A stretch of 64,000 nucleotides of DNA, from NCBI RefSeq assembly GCF_022832375.1, contig NZ_JALHLG010000014.1, positions 1 through 64,000 of the forward strand, in the 5' to 3' direction. Each line of letters begins with the position of its first letter. Positions within the stretch are counted from its first letter, which is position 1. This document shows positions 17,568 to 26,348 of this stretch, piece by piece. Source of the stretch: Novosphingobium beihaiense. Its GTDB lineage: Bacteria > Pseudomonadota > Alphaproteobacteria > Sphingomonadales > Sphingomonadaceae. A program made the translations under genes and the position numbers. The notes under the pieces are model-generated. The model was not told where the DNA came from and did no database searches. It saw only the letters and a list, made by a program, of their open reading frames with translations.

Positions 17568-18158
17568 TCACTCCTGCAATGGACGGGTTACGGCGGGAAG
17601 CTGGTCCTCCAGCCACTGATCGATGGCGCGCACCTCGCGGCGGACGAAGTCTTCATCGCCCAGCGCCGTGGCGAGCGTGGCGATTCCCTGACTGCGCATG
17701 AGCACGTGCAAGGCCAGCGCCTCGGCATCCCGTTCCCGTCCCAGCGCCGCAAACTGTTCGGCCAGCCAATCGCGGAACAGGACAAACACCCCGGCCGCAT
17801 CGCCCTTTGCGCCATGTTCCAGCTTGGCCAGTTCGTTGCACAGCGTGCCGACGGGGCAGCCGTGGGCCATGATCTTCGCCTGATTGCGGATCACGATATG
17901 GGCAAAGCTGCGGATGCGTTCGAGCGGATCGCTCGCGCCATCTTCCCAGCTCTCCAGCATGGTGCGGGTATCGGCCATGCGCGCGGCGATGACGGCCTCG
18001 AGAATCGCATCCTTCGCCTTGAAATGATAGTAGAAATTGCCGCGGGACAGACCGGCCTCGGCGGCGATGTCGGCAAATGAGGTGGCTTCGTAGCCCTGTT
18101 CGTAGAACAGGCGGTCTGCGACGGAAACAATCTGTCCGCGCGTGGCACTTGCACTCAA
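17568..18158 (-). CDS. TetR family transcriptional regulator
   Basis: 196 residues. The N-terminal DNA-binding domain reads IVSVADRLFYEQGYEATSF, then DIAAEAGLSRGNFYYHFKAKD, the canonical TetR helix-turn-helix. The C-terminal ligand domain belongs to the TetR_C group with HGCPVGTLCNELAKL. The start is a TTG with GGAGG eight bases upstream. It is the first gene of the TetR-YciI-tag unit and faces the yihY-like gene. A double palindrome at 18185-18234 is the probable operator for autoregulation and perhaps for the divergent genes. Confidence 0.93.
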   Translation of the reverse strand: MSASATRGQIVSVADRLFYEQGYEATSFADIAAEAGLSRGNFYYHFKAKDAILEAVIAARMADTRTMLESWEDGASDPLERIRSFAHIVIRNQAKIMAHGCPVGTLCNELAKLEHGAKGDAAGVFVLFRDWLAEQFAALGRERDAEALALHVLMRSQGIATLATALGDEDFVRREVRAIDQWLEDQLPAVTRPLQE

Positions 18159-18184
18159 GACACAGCCTCCTTCACCCTGCCGGT

Positions 18185-18234
18185 ACTATTAGGACATTTG
18201 ACCTAAATTTCTCTAGGTCAAATGTCCTAATAGT
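18185..18234. promoter_or_regulatory. Doubled palindromic operator for the TetR regulator
   Basis: Two perfectly complementary 21-base arms (18185-18205 and 18214-18234) are separated by eight bases. Each arm contains a near-palindrome of its own, TAGGACATTTGACCTA (18190-18205) and TAGGTCAAATGTCCTA (18214-18229), with consensus TAGGWCAWWTGWCCTA and centres 24 bases apart. This fits two TetR dimer sites in the divergent promoter region, 26 bases before the TetR start. Confidence 0.82.
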
Positions 18235-18322
18235 GTCAAGGCGCGGGCCTGACCCGGTAAACGCTCCGTAAGATGCGGAACTCCAAATTGAACCTGACAC
18301 ATGCATTGCCTATGACCGGCCA

Positions 18323-19339
18323 GTGCACGCCGAACCGCCCATAGACCCCTGCGGCCCGCCCGATCTTTCGCCCGAAGGACGACGGCGAAGTGCGCTGTTG
18401 CAGCACGAAGGGCTGCGCCAGCGGATCAAGCGGCGCGCGGGGCCGGGATCGCGCGTGTTCACCGTGATCACCCGGGTGGCGGGCGGCGCGTGGCAGGACG
18501 GGTTCATTCACGCAGGCAACCTGGCCTACATGACACTGCTGGCGCTGTTCCCCTTCTTCATCGCGGTGGCCGCCATCTTTTCCGCAATCGGCGAGAAGGC
18601 GCGGCTGGGATCGTCGATCGACGCGGTGCTGCGCGCGATGCCACCGCGCGTGGCCGAAGTGCTGGGCCCCGTCGCGCATGACGTGGTGGCGGCGCGGCAC
18701 GGCTGGCTGCTGTGGATCGGCGGGTTGTTCGGGCTGTGGACCGCGACCAGCCTGATCGAGACAATCCGCGACATCCTCCACCGCGCCTACGGCACCAGCA
18801 AGCGCCAGCGCTACTGGCGTTACCGGCTGTTTTCCACCGGGCTTATCTTCGGCGCGGTGATGATGCTGCTGATCTCACTGTCCTCGCAGGTGCTGATATC
18901 GGCCACGCAGACGATCGTCTTCACTCTGTTTCCACAGCTCGACACGCTGTCCGAGCAGATCACCGTTTCCAGCTTGATCAGTGCCGGGGCCCTGTTTGGA
19001 TCGATCTACATGCTGTTCTACCTGCTCACACCTTCGGAATACCAGAAGCGGATCTACCCGAAATGGCCGGGTGCGGCGCTGGTCACGGCATGGTGGCTGC
19101 TGGTGGCTTTCGCGCTGCCCAAGGTGCTGCGTAATTTTTTCGTCTACGATCTGACCTACGGAAGTCTCGCCGGAGTGATGATCGCGCTTTTCTTTTTCTG
19201 GCTGGTAGGCTTAGGGATGGTTGTGGGCGCCGAACTCAATGCGGCACTCGCGGAATCGCCTGAAGAAAGGGGCATGTTCGGGCGGTCCGCAACGGCCTTG
19301 GGGCCGAGTGAGAACGAAACACGGGAAGAACACGAATGA
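18323..19339 (+). CDS. YihY/BrkB family inner membrane protein
   Basis: 338 residues from a GTG. After a basic, arginine-rich N-terminus come about six membrane helices: NLAYMTLLALFPFFIAVAAIF, WLLWIGGLFGLWTATSLIE, LIFGAVMMLLISLSSQVL, ISAGALFGSIYMLFYLLTP, ALVTAWWLLVAFALP and VMIALFFFWLVGLGMVVGAELNA. These match the YihY/UPF0761 (formerly RNase BN) family, whose function is unclear. The start is uncertain because no ribosome site is obvious. The stop overlaps fabI as ATGA, so the two are translationally coupled. Confidence 0.88.
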   Translation: MHAEPPIDPCGPPDLSPEGRRRSALLQHEGLRQRIKRRAGPGSRVFTVITRVAGGAWQDGFIHAGNLAYMTLLALFPFFIAVAAIFSAIGEKARLGSSIDAVLRAMPPRVAEVLGPVAHDVVAARHGWLLWIGGLFGLWTATSLIETIRDILHRAYGTSKRQRYWRYRLFSTGLIFGAVMMLLISLSSQVLISATQTIVFTLFPQLDTLSEQITVSSLISAGALFGSIYMLFYLLTPSEYQKRIYPKWPGAALVTAWWLLVAFALPKVLRNFFVYDLTYGSLAGVMIALFFFWLVGLGMVVGAELNAALAESPEERGMFGRSATALGPSENETREEHE

Positions 19340-20139
19340 CCGGTTTGATGCAGGGTAAACGCGGCTTGATCATGGGCCTTGCCAACGACAAGTCGCTGGC
19401 CTGGGGCATTGCCAAGAAGCTGCGGGAACAAGGGGCCGAACTGGCCTTTTCCTACCAGGGCGAAGCTCTGGAAAAGCGCGTGCGGCCGCTAGCCGAAAGT
19501 CTGGGCAGCGATTTCCTGATCGATTGCGACGTTTCCTCGATGGAAGCGCTCGATACCGCTTTCGCCACACTGGCCGAACGCTGGCCGACGATCGACTTCA
19601 TCGTCCATGCCATCGGCTATTCGGACAAGAGCCAGCTGCGCGGGAAGTTCTACGACACCACGCTCGACAACTTCCTGATGACGATGAACATTTCGGCCTA
19701 CAGCCTGGTCGCCGTCACCAAGCGGGCCATGCCGATGATGTCCAGCGGCGGCTCGATCCTGACGCTGACGTATTACGGCGCGGAAAAGGTGGTGCCGCAC
19801 TACAACGTGATGGGCGTGGCCAAGGCGGCGCTGGAATCGTCGGTAAAGTACCTCGCCAATGACTGCGGCCCGGACGGGGTGCGCGTCAATGCCATCTCGG
19901 CCGGCCCGATCAAGACGCTGGCCGCCAGCGGCATCGGCGATTTCCGCTACATCCTCAAGTGGAACGAGCTGAACTCACCGCTGCGCCGCAATGTCACGAT
20001 CGACGATGTCGGCGGGGCCGGGCTCTATTTCCTTTCGGATCTGTCCTCGGGCGTGACGGGCGAGACGCATCATGTCGATGCCGGCTATCACACCGTGGGC
20101 ATGAAGCAGGAAGACGCGCCGGATATCGCGCTGGGCTGA
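19336..20139 (+). CDS. fabI: Enoyl-[acyl-carrier-protein] reductase (NADH)
   Basis: 267 residues of a FabI-type short-chain dehydrogenase that carries out the last step of fatty acid elongation. The nucleotide site is atypical for SDRs but typical for FabI: GLIMGLANDKSLAWGIA. Catalytic residues are Y146 (in LTYYGAEK), Y156 and K163 (YNVMGVAK, a Y-x6-K). The C-terminal HHVDAGYHTVGM is also diagnostic. FabI is the target of triclosan. It overlaps the upstream membrane protein gene and is followed by a strong terminator. Confidence 0.97.
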   Translation: MTGLMQGKRGLIMGLANDKSLAWGIAKKLREQGAELAFSYQGEALEKRVRPLAESLGSDFLIDCDVSSMEALDTAFATLAERWPTIDFIVHAIGYSDKSQLRGKFYDTTLDNFLMTMNISAYSLVAVTKRAMPMMSSGGSILTLTYYGAEKVVPHYNVMGVAKAALESSVKYLANDCGPDGVRVNAISAGPIKTLAASGIGDFRYILKWNELNSPLRRNVTIDDVGGAGLYFLSDLSSGVTGETHHVDAGYHTVGMKQEDAPDIALG

Positions 20140-20160
20140 CAGGCCCGAGCCTGAAAACGG

Positions 20161-20191
20161 AAAAGGCCGGAAGGAAACTTCCGGCCTTTTT
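20161..20191. terminator. Bidirectional terminator between fabI and convergent gene
   Basis: A 13-bp perfect stem (AAAAGGCCGGAAG / CTTCCGGCCTTTT) with a GAAA loop, T-rich on the plus side and with four T on the minus side. It serves fabI and probably the convergent gene ending at 20248. Confidence 0.93.
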
Positions 20192-20247
20192 CATATGCGC
20201 AGCCGCCAGATATACTCGGACGCCGGAAACTGGTGCCTGCGAAAGCT

Positions 20248-20859
20248 TTACTTAGGCGCGGTTTCCGGCTCCTGCACCGGCGTATCCGCCGTGGCCTTGC
20301 CGCTTTCATCCTCAGCGGCGGCCTGTTCGGCTTCCTGCTTCTTCTGCGCGTCGAAATAGGCCTTCTCTTCCCGTTCGACTTCCTTCTGCTCGACGGCGGC
20401 CTTGGTATCGATGGTCGAAAGGCGCTTGGCGCGCTCGGCGGCGATCAGCTCGCTGAACTTCACGTCCGACCCGTTCTTCTTTTCGGCATAAGCCTGATCG
20501 ATCAGCTTCTGGGTGCAGCCCAGCGATCCGCCCGCACCCACCGGCGAGCAGCTCAGCGTGCCGAACGCGCCGACCGTCTCGTAAGCCTCCACCTTGTTGG
20601 ACCAGGCCTCCGACTTGGGCGAATCGATGCCCCGCAGCGGCTTGGGAATGCGGTAGCGCTCCGCCTCCGGCTTGCGCGCGCAGACGGTGATTTCCCCTTG
20701 CGAGGATGCCGGGCAGGGATCGTCGCCATAGACGATGAGCTGGTTGATCTTCTCACCATCCGGGCTGGAAACACTATCGTCATCCTGCGCGGCGGCAGGC
20801 GCCCCAGCCAGGGTCAGGCCGATAGCGGCGGCGGCAACGGCGGTCAGGAGACGAGACAT
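20248..20859 (-). CDS. Secreted hypothetical protein
   Basis: 203 residues with a clear signal peptide (MSRLLTAVAAAAIGLTLAGA, cleavage near AAAQ). The mature part has paired cysteines (GDDPCPASSQGEITVCAR and LSCSPVGAGGSLGC) and a conserved-looking ERYRIPKPLRG. The C-terminal third is charged, with alternating Lys/Glu/Gln and a likely helix or coiled coil (EQKEVEREEKAYFDAQKKQE). Similar secreted proteins occur in sphingomonads, but no function is known to me. It stands alone, convergent to fabI. Confidence 0.75.
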   Translation of the reverse strand: MSRLLTAVAAAAIGLTLAGAPAAAQDDDSVSSPDGEKINQLIVYGDDPCPASSQGEITVCARKPEAERYRIPKPLRGIDSPKSEAWSNKVEAYETVGAFGTLSCSPVGAGGSLGCTQKLIDQAYAEKKNGSDVKFSELIAAERAKRLSTIDTKAAVEQKEVEREEKAYFDAQKKQEAEQAAAEDESGKATADTPVQEPETAPK

Positions 20860-20980
20860 CCAGGGGCTCCAATCATTCTGGTTATGGCGCACTATAGGAC
20901 CATGCGCCGTTGAACGGTAGCTGAAGCACAGGCGCGGGCCTTGCGCCAGAACAACAATGCCTCCAACAAACCGCGAAATA

Positions 20981-21496
20981 TCAGATACGTTCCGAAAGCT
21001 TGATCGCGGCGCGGCAGCCCAGGCGGATGGCATTGAACAGCAGCGGATAGGCCGGAGCCTGCTCCGCCCCCGCGGCCAGCGCGGCATCGCGGTGCTCGCG
21101 CTCGTCATCGCGGAATTCACGGATCGCCTCGCCCAGTTCGGGATCGTCACCATCCAGTTCGTCGAGCTGCTCGGTATAGTGGCGGTCGATCTCGGTCTCG
21201 ATCGCGGCAGTGCACGCCATCGCGGCCTTCGGCCCCATCAGCGCCGTCGCCGCGCCCAGCGCGAAACCCGCCACGGACCAGACCGGCTGCAACGCCGTCG
21301 GCCGCACGCCGCGCTCGGCAATCATCGCATCGAAGCGGGCGCGGTGATCCTCTTCCTGCGCGGCCATGCCCGCCACTTCGGTGGAATGCGGGGCGCGGTT
21401 GCCCATCACCGCCATCTGCCCGGCATAGATCCGGGTGGCGCCGTATTCCCCGGCCTGATCGACGCGCAACATCCGCGCGCTGCGGGAAGAAGTCAT
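20981..21496 (-). CDS. coq7: COQ7-type demethoxyubiquinone hydroxylase
   Basis: 171 residues of the ferritin-like diiron COQ7 family, which hydroxylates 3-demethoxyubiquinone in ubiquinone synthesis. The repeated ligand pattern is present: E in DQAGEYGATRIY, E-x-x-H in AAQEEDHRARF, E in IETEIDRHY, and E-x-x-H in DDEREHRD. Alphaproteobacteria often use COQ7 in place of the flavin enzyme UbiF. Its start overlaps the stop of the DsbB-like gene by four bases. Confidence 0.93.
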   Translation of the reverse strand: MTSSRSARMLRVDQAGEYGATRIYAGQMAVMGNRAPHSTEVAGMAAQEEDHRARFDAMIAERGVRPTALQPVWSVAGFALGAATALMGPKAAMACTAAIETEIDRHYTEQLDELDGDDPELGEAIREFRDDEREHRDAALAAGAEQAPAYPLLFNAIRLGCRAAIKLSERI

Positions 21497-21981
21497 GCTT
21501 TCGCCTTTCCGCCACGGGCCAGCAGCACGAAGGCCGCCAGTCCGCCAGCTGTTGAGAACAGGAAGTTCCAGCCCGCCAGCGAGATGCCAAACAGGCTCCA
21601 GGGCGCCTGATCGCACCGAATCACCGGCGCGTTCATGATCGCATCAAGCGGATCGGCGCCCGCCGCGAAAGGGCTGGCGGTGCAGGCGGTCACGCCTTTC
21701 CACCAGCCATATTCGATCCCGGCATGGAAACCGCCGATCAGGCCCGACGTTACGATTCCCAGCGCCGCCACCGCAACCAGCGGGCGCACCGGGCGCCAGA
21801 AGAAGGCGAGCGCCGCGAAAACCAGCGCGAACATGTGCGGATAGCGCTGCCACCAGCACATCTCGCAAGGCGCCAGGCCAAAGCCGTATTGCGCCAGATA
21901 GGCCCCGCCCAGCGCCGCGGCCGGGATCAGCAGGACAAACCAGCGAGCCGGGCGCAGCGATCCGGCGACAGGAATGGTCAT
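21493..21981 (-). CDS. DsbB-like disulfide bond formation protein
   Basis: 162 residues with four membrane helices. The quinone-facing redox pair CEMC is in LAPCEMCWWQRYPH, and a second cysteine pair lies in the periplasmic loop (VTACTASP and VIRCDQAPW), as in DsbB. DsbB reoxidises DsbA and passes electrons to ubiquinone. Here it is coupled to a ubiquinone synthesis gene (coq7) and lies 25 bases before ctpA in transcript order, as part of a ctpA-dsbB-coq7 run on the minus strand. Confidence 0.92.
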   Translation of the reverse strand: MTIPVAGSLRPARWFVLLIPAAALGGAYLAQYGFGLAPCEMCWWQRYPHMFALVFAALAFFWRPVRPLVAVAALGIVTSGLIGGFHAGIEYGWWKGVTACTASPFAAGADPLDAIMNAPVIRCDQAPWSLFGISLAGWNFLFSTAGGLAAFVLLARGGKAKA

Positions 21982-22006
21982 GATCTCTTATCCCCGTCCG
22001 CGTCCG

Positions 22007-23371
22007 TCAGTTCGCGTCCTTGGCCGCCGCGGCGGCCAGCGCAGGCTTGCCGCCCGTGCGCTCCAGCGTGGAGATCGCATAGTGCAGCTGGAAATCGGTG
22101 ATCCCTTCCTTCTTCAGCTCCTCTGCGGAGATCTGGAAGCGCGGATCCTGCTTGGTATCGGTTTCCAGATCCTTGTCCTTGAGCGCGGCATCGTTGATCA
22201 AGTGGCCGCGCAGATCGGATTCGCGCACCGCCCGTTCTGCCCTCGCGCGGGCATCGGGATCGGAAAGCTGCGGCACCTTGATATCGGGCACGATCCCGCC
22301 TTCCTGCACCGAATGGCCCGAAGGCGTGTAATAACGCGCCGTCGTCAGCTTCACTGCGCTGTCCTTGTCGAGCTGGATGAACGACTGGACCGAGCCCTTG
22401 CCGAAGGTGCGCTGGCCCATGATCACCGCGCGGTGCTGATCCTGCAGCGCGCCCGCGACGATCTCGGACGCCGAAGCGGACCCGGCATCGACCAGCACGA
22501 CTACCGGCAAGCCGCGTGCGGCATCGCCCTTGAACACGGTTTCGGCCCGGTAGAACTGATTCTCGCTGGCCAGCCGCCCGCGCTGCGAGACGATATCGCC
22601 ATGGTCGAGGAACAGATCGGACAGCGCCACCGCCTCATCGAGCGAACCGCCCGGATTCGAACGCAGATCGAGCACCAGCCCGGTCAGCTTGCCCGAACCC
22701 TTGAGGGCCGCCTGCTTCTTGAGGTCGGTAATCGCCCCATGCACATAATTGCCAACATCGCGGGAGAACTCGTTGACGCTGATCACGCCGACATCGTCCT
22801 TCAGCTCCCAGGTCACAGGCTTCAGCTCGATCACGCCGCGCGTCACCGTCACGTCGAAAGGCTCGTCGCGGCCGGGACGGTAGATCGTCAGCTTGATCGA
22901 CGTGCCCGCAGGCCCGCGCATCTGCTCCACGGCCTCGTCCAGATCGCGGTCGTAATAGAGCACGCCGTCGAGGTGCGTGATGTAGTCGCCCGCCTTGAGC
23001 CCGGCCTTGTCTGCCGGGCTGCCCTTGAACGGCGAGACGATCTTCACCGCGCCGTCATCCTCCACCACCGAGAGGCCAAGGCCGGTATATTTGCCGTCGA
23101 TCATCGTCTCCAGCCGCTGCAGCGAGGGGCCGTCGAGATAGTTCGAATGCGGATCGAGGCTTTCCAGCATCCCGTCGATCGCGCCTTTCAGCAGCTTGTC
23201 GTCATCCACCGGATCGACGTAGTTCTGCTTGATCAGCTGATAGATGGTGAAGAGCTTGTCGAACTCGTGATTGGCGCGGCCATCAACCGCGGCGAGCCCG
23301 GAGGTCGCGGCAGGCAGCACGGCAACGGCTGACACCAGCAGCGCGGCGCGCATCAGGGGTGCGAATTTCAT
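22007..23371 (-). CDS. ctpA: Carboxy-terminal processing protease (S41 family)
   Basis: 454 residues: signal peptide (MKFAPLMRAALLVSAVAVLP), N-terminal helical domain, PDZ domain (GLGLSVVEDDGAVKIVSP, then GLKAGDYITHLDG), and S41 protease domain with the nucleophile serine in DAGSASASEIVAGAL and the general-base lysine in RTFGKGSVQ. Such proteases trim periplasmic cell wall enzymes. Its neighbour upstream is an EnvC-like gene, a common pairing. An earlier GTG-type extension to 23425 would displace the signal peptide and was rejected. Confidence 0.95.
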   Translation of the reverse strand: MKFAPLMRAALLVSAVAVLPAATSGLAAVDGRANHEFDKLFTIYQLIKQNYVDPVDDDKLLKGAIDGMLESLDPHSNYLDGPSLQRLETMIDGKYTGLGLSVVEDDGAVKIVSPFKGSPADKAGLKAGDYITHLDGVLYYDRDLDEAVEQMRGPAGTSIKLTIYRPGRDEPFDVTVTRGVIELKPVTWELKDDVGVISVNEFSRDVGNYVHGAITDLKKQAALKGSGKLTGLVLDLRSNPGGSLDEAVALSDLFLDHGDIVSQRGRLASENQFYRAETVFKGDAARGLPVVVLVDAGSASASEIVAGALQDQHRAVIMGQRTFGKGSVQSFIQLDKDSAVKLTTARYYTPSGHSVQEGGIVPDIKVPQLSDPDARARAERAVRESDLRGHLINDAALKDKDLETDTKQDPRFQISAEELKKEGITDFQLHYAISTLERTGGKPALAAAAAKDAN

Positions 23372-23522
23372 CGGGCGACAGGCCTCTCGTTCTTCACGTC
23401 CGGCGCCGAACGCGTAGGAGCGCATGGGGAGCCGGAGGGGTTTTCGGGTGCGATCCTACTCGCCCTTTGCTGCAAACGCCAGCGGCGCCGCGCAAAGAGC
23501 CCGGGCGGAATCAGTCGCCGCA

Positions 23523-24758
23523 TCATAGCGAACGGATATATTGCAGGGGATTAACGGGCTCCCCGTTGCGCCGCAGTTCCACCATCACTTCGGGGCTGCC
23601 GGGGCCGGTAACGCCGATCGGCGATCCGGCCACGACCGTGTCGCCCACCGTCACATTGAGCCGCGCCAGCCCGGTAACGAGCGAGGTCCAGCCGCCCTCG
23701 TGCTCGATGATGACGATGCGGTCATAGCCGCGATAGGGCCCGGCAAAGGCCACCCGGCCCGGAGCGGGCGCCACAGCCTGCGCATTGGCCCGCGCGGCCA
23801 GCACCAGCCCGCCGGACCGCGCCTGCCCCGGCGCATCCTCGCCGAAGCCTGTCACCAGCCGCCCGGTGACGGGAAGCATATAGCCCGGCAGCCCTTCCGG
23901 CGGCGGCGTGAATTGCGAGGCCGCCACGACTGTCGCATCCTCAGGGCGCGGCGGGCGCATCACCGGGCCGGGCAGCGCGGCCAGTTCGTCGCGCAATTCG
24001 CCCTGCTTGCCCATTTCCTCGACCAGTTCGCCAAGGTCACGGGCCTTTTCTGCCAGTGCCAGCGCCCGCTCGCTTTCACGTGCGGCAATGCCGGAGACTT
24101 TCCGGCTGGCCAGGCGCTGCCGCGCCTCGATCCCGGCGAGCTTCTTGCGGCGCGCGCGCATCTGGGCCTCGGTCTTGCCCAGATCCGCCGCAGCCGCCTG
24201 CGCACTGCGCTCCAGTGCCTGCCCGCGCTCGATCTCGGCGCGCAGGTCCGCCGTGCGCGCCTGTACTTCAGGCAGCACGGTATCGAGCAGTGCACGCATA
24301 TAAACCACATCGCGCACCGAACCGGGACGCAGCAGCGCCAGCAGCGGCGGGCGCCGCGAAAGCCGCTGCAGCGAGCCGGTAAGCCGGGCGAGCGGCACCT
24401 GCTTCGCCGCCAGCTCCGCCCGCAGTTCCGCCCGCTGCGAGGCGATCAGCGTGATCTTCGCCTGCTGCGCGGCCAGCGCAGCCTCGGTTTCCTGAATGCG
24501 CGCGGCCACCGCCGCCGCCTCACGCGCGGTCTTTTCCGCCTTGGCTGTGACATCGCGCGCGCGCGCTTCCAGCTTCTCCGCCCGCTTGCGCGCCGCCTCG
24601 CCCTCGCGGCGCGCCGTGAGCATGTCTGCCTGCGCCTTGGTGGCATCGGCAGCGGGATCGAGCACCGCCAGCGCCCCCTGCTGCGATACCGCCTGCACGG
24701 CCAGCACGGCTCCGGCACAGGCGGCGATCGTCAGGAAAAGGCGGCTGGCAGGCTTCAC
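23523..24758 (-). CDS. EnvC-like murein hydrolase activator (degenerate LytM domain)
   Basis: 411 residues from a GTG. After a signal peptide come two long coiled-coil helices (about 30-260, rich in Ala/Glu/Arg with EAAALAAQQAK-type heptads) and a C-terminal LytM/M23 domain. The zinc ligands of active M23 enzymes are missing: the H-x-D region reads SGGLVLAARAN, and the HxH region reads SPEVMVELRR. This matches EnvC-type proteins, which activate amidases rather than cut peptidoglycan. It precedes ctpA and is probably cotranscribed. Confidence 0.9.
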   Translation of the reverse strand: MKPASRLFLTIAACAGAVLAVQAVSQQGALAVLDPAADATKAQADMLTARREGEAARKRAEKLEARARDVTAKAEKTAREAAAVAARIQETEAALAAQQAKITLIASQRAELRAELAAKQVPLARLTGSLQRLSRRPPLLALLRPGSVRDVVYMRALLDTVLPEVQARTADLRAEIERGQALERSAQAAAADLGKTEAQMRARRKKLAGIEARQRLASRKVSGIAARESERALALAEKARDLGELVEEMGKQGELRDELAALPGPVMRPPRPEDATVVAASQFTPPPEGLPGYMLPVTGRLVTGFGEDAPGQARSGGLVLAARANAQAVAPAPGRVAFAGPYRGYDRIVIIEHEGGWTSLVTGLARLNVTVGDTVVAGSPIGVTGPGSPEVMVELRRNGEPVNPLQYIRSL

Positions 24759-24975
24759 AGGCCGCTAACTAGGCCAGCGCGCGTTGTGCGCAAAGGGGCT
24801 ATTTCCAGCCACTACGCGAGCGGCAGGAACAGATCGGTGACAGTCGCGTGTTCCGGCACGTCCGGATAGAGGCCTGCTTCATCCGGGCGAGCCGGACGTG
24901 TCGGTTCCGGGCATGCCGACTTTGCGAAAGCGCTCGAATAAGCTACTGTATCTTGGACTAAAATGAGGAGGCGAA

Positions 24976-25374
24976 ATGAAAGCGCAATGCCAGTGCGGCC
25001 AGTTGACCGTCGCGCTTCCCGGCGCCGCCTCAACCGTGGTGGCTTGCCATTGCAACGCCTGTCAGCGGCGCAGCGGATCGCCTTTCGGCGTCCTCGCCTA
25101 CTACCCCGCCGATCAGCTTGCCATCCATGGCGAGGCCACGCGATTCGAACGGCCGACGGACGAGGGCAATCGCTTCGAGACGTTCTTCTGCCCTTCGTGC
25201 GGCTCAACCGTTTACGCAAGGGCCAGCAAGCACCCGACCATGATCGGCGTTGCCGTCGGCGCGATTGCCGATCCGGAGTTCCCGGCACCGGCCCGCTCCG
25301 TCTGGGAGCAATCGATGCACAGATGGGTGAAGCTGCCCGATGACATCCAGCATTTCCCGAAAGGGCGCGGGTAG
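24976..25374 (+). CDS. GFA family (CENP-V/Gfa-like) zinc protein
   Basis: 132 residues with the GFA fold and its cysteines: CQCGQL, CHCNACQRRSGSPFG and FFCPSCGSTVYA. The family is named after glutathione-dependent formaldehyde-activating enzyme, but most members have no proven activity. The ribosome site AGGAGG lies just before the ATG. It is divergent from the EnvC-like gene and sits in the same inserted segment as the cyclase-like gene. Confidence 0.9.
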   Translation: MKAQCQCGQLTVALPGAASTVVACHCNACQRRSGSPFGVLAYYPADQLAIHGEATRFERPTDEGNRFETFFCPSCGSTVYARASKHPTMIGVAVGAIADPEFPAPARSVWEQSMHRWVKLPDDIQHFPKGRG

Positions 25375-25409
25375 ACGGTGAATTTCGGCGAATTCCGCTC
25401 CAGACGCGC

Positions 25410-26162
25410 CTACTTTGCAGATCTTCCTGGGCCACCAGCCTCTGATGCAACCGAACCTCGTCTTACGACTTTCGCAAGGACGCCATTACGTCGGACGCTG
25501 CGGTTCCAAGCTGCTCGAAACCAAAGCCATTTACGCTGTACTTTCGCGGGGTTGTGGGATGCAAGACTGCGTTCAATTAGAGCTACAATGCGTCCAGCTT
25601 CACCTTCCAAAACCAGTTGGCCAGGACGCGGATTACGAGGATCGGGATATTCGAAATGCCATAGCGTGTTGATGTAATGCTCAGTTTTACCGCGGACACG
25701 ATGACTGCGAAGCAATTGCTTGCTGCTATCTTGGTAGACTTCTTCAATCAGCTGAGCGACCTCGTCTGAACATGCGACACGCCCCGGAGCACCTTTCAGT
25801 TCGCAAAGTTGGTGAGCACTTGCCAATGCCGAACCCCACTCACCTTTTTCGTTATGGGTAAGTGGCCCAAGGACAATTCCACCACGAACCAGCCGTTCGC
25901 ACTGTGAGATCAGGTTCATACTGACCAATTCGGATATTTGAAGCACAGCACTTAACCCACCCGGTGTTGGGTCAGCCGAAATAAGTAGGGAATCCGAGAA
26001 GGTCGAGAAATACACGCCGTGGTGTGGATTATAGCAGGGCGTCTCGCGCATAATTTGAAGCGCAATTTGGACAAGCTGAGCCGCAGCTGCATCCCTCTCT
26101 GCCAAAGCAACCAGTTCTTTCCAACCGAGGATGTCGAGGAACGCGACTACCTTATGTTTCAT
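25410..26162 (-). CDS. Orphan nucleotide-cyclase-like protein
   Basis: About 250 residues starting MKHKVVAFLDILGW. The pattern follows class III nucleotide cyclases: first metal aspartate in AFLDILGW, second in YFSTFSDSLLIS, and a later RGGIVLGPLTHNEKGEWGSAL followed by ASAHQLCEL, as in the RxGIxxGxVxxG...A..LE region. The product and ligand are unknown. The C-terminal tail is basic and tryptophan-rich. A GTG one codon upstream is an alternative start. Base composition is less GC-rich than its neighbours. No effector gene of a Pycsar or CBASS type lies beside it. Confidence 0.65.
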   Translation of the reverse strand: MKHKVVAFLDILGWKELVALAERDAAAAQLVQIALQIMRETPCYNPHHGVYFSTFSDSLLISADPTPGGLSAVLQISELVSMNLISQCERLVRGGIVLGPLTHNEKGEWGSALASAHQLCELKGAPGRVACSDEVAQLIEEVYQDSSKQLLRSHRVRGKTEHYINTLWHFEYPDPRNPRPGQLVLEGEAGRIVALIERSLASHNPAKVQRKWLWFRAAWNRSVRRNGVLAKVVRRGSVASEAGGPGRSAK

Positions 26163-26317
26163 CACTCCGCCCGCGTGTTTGTCAGGAGGAAGTTGTATCG
26201 ACCCATTAGAATATGTCGAGAGGGAGGCATTGCTCCATCAATGGATTGATAGACATCGCGATTTGGCCCCGATGATATCGCACCACTAGCTAGACGATCG
26301 CCCTCAAACAAGCCGTT

Positions 26318-26348
26318 GCTGAAATGTCCGCTCACCTCACATTTCAGC
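26318..26348. other. Intergenic hairpin beside rlmH
   Basis: GCTGAAATGT (26318-26327) and its complement ACATTTCAGC (26339-26348) flank an 11-base loop. It follows the rlmH stop on the minus strand by about 20 bases. No T tract is attached, so a terminator role is only possible. Confidence 0.45.
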
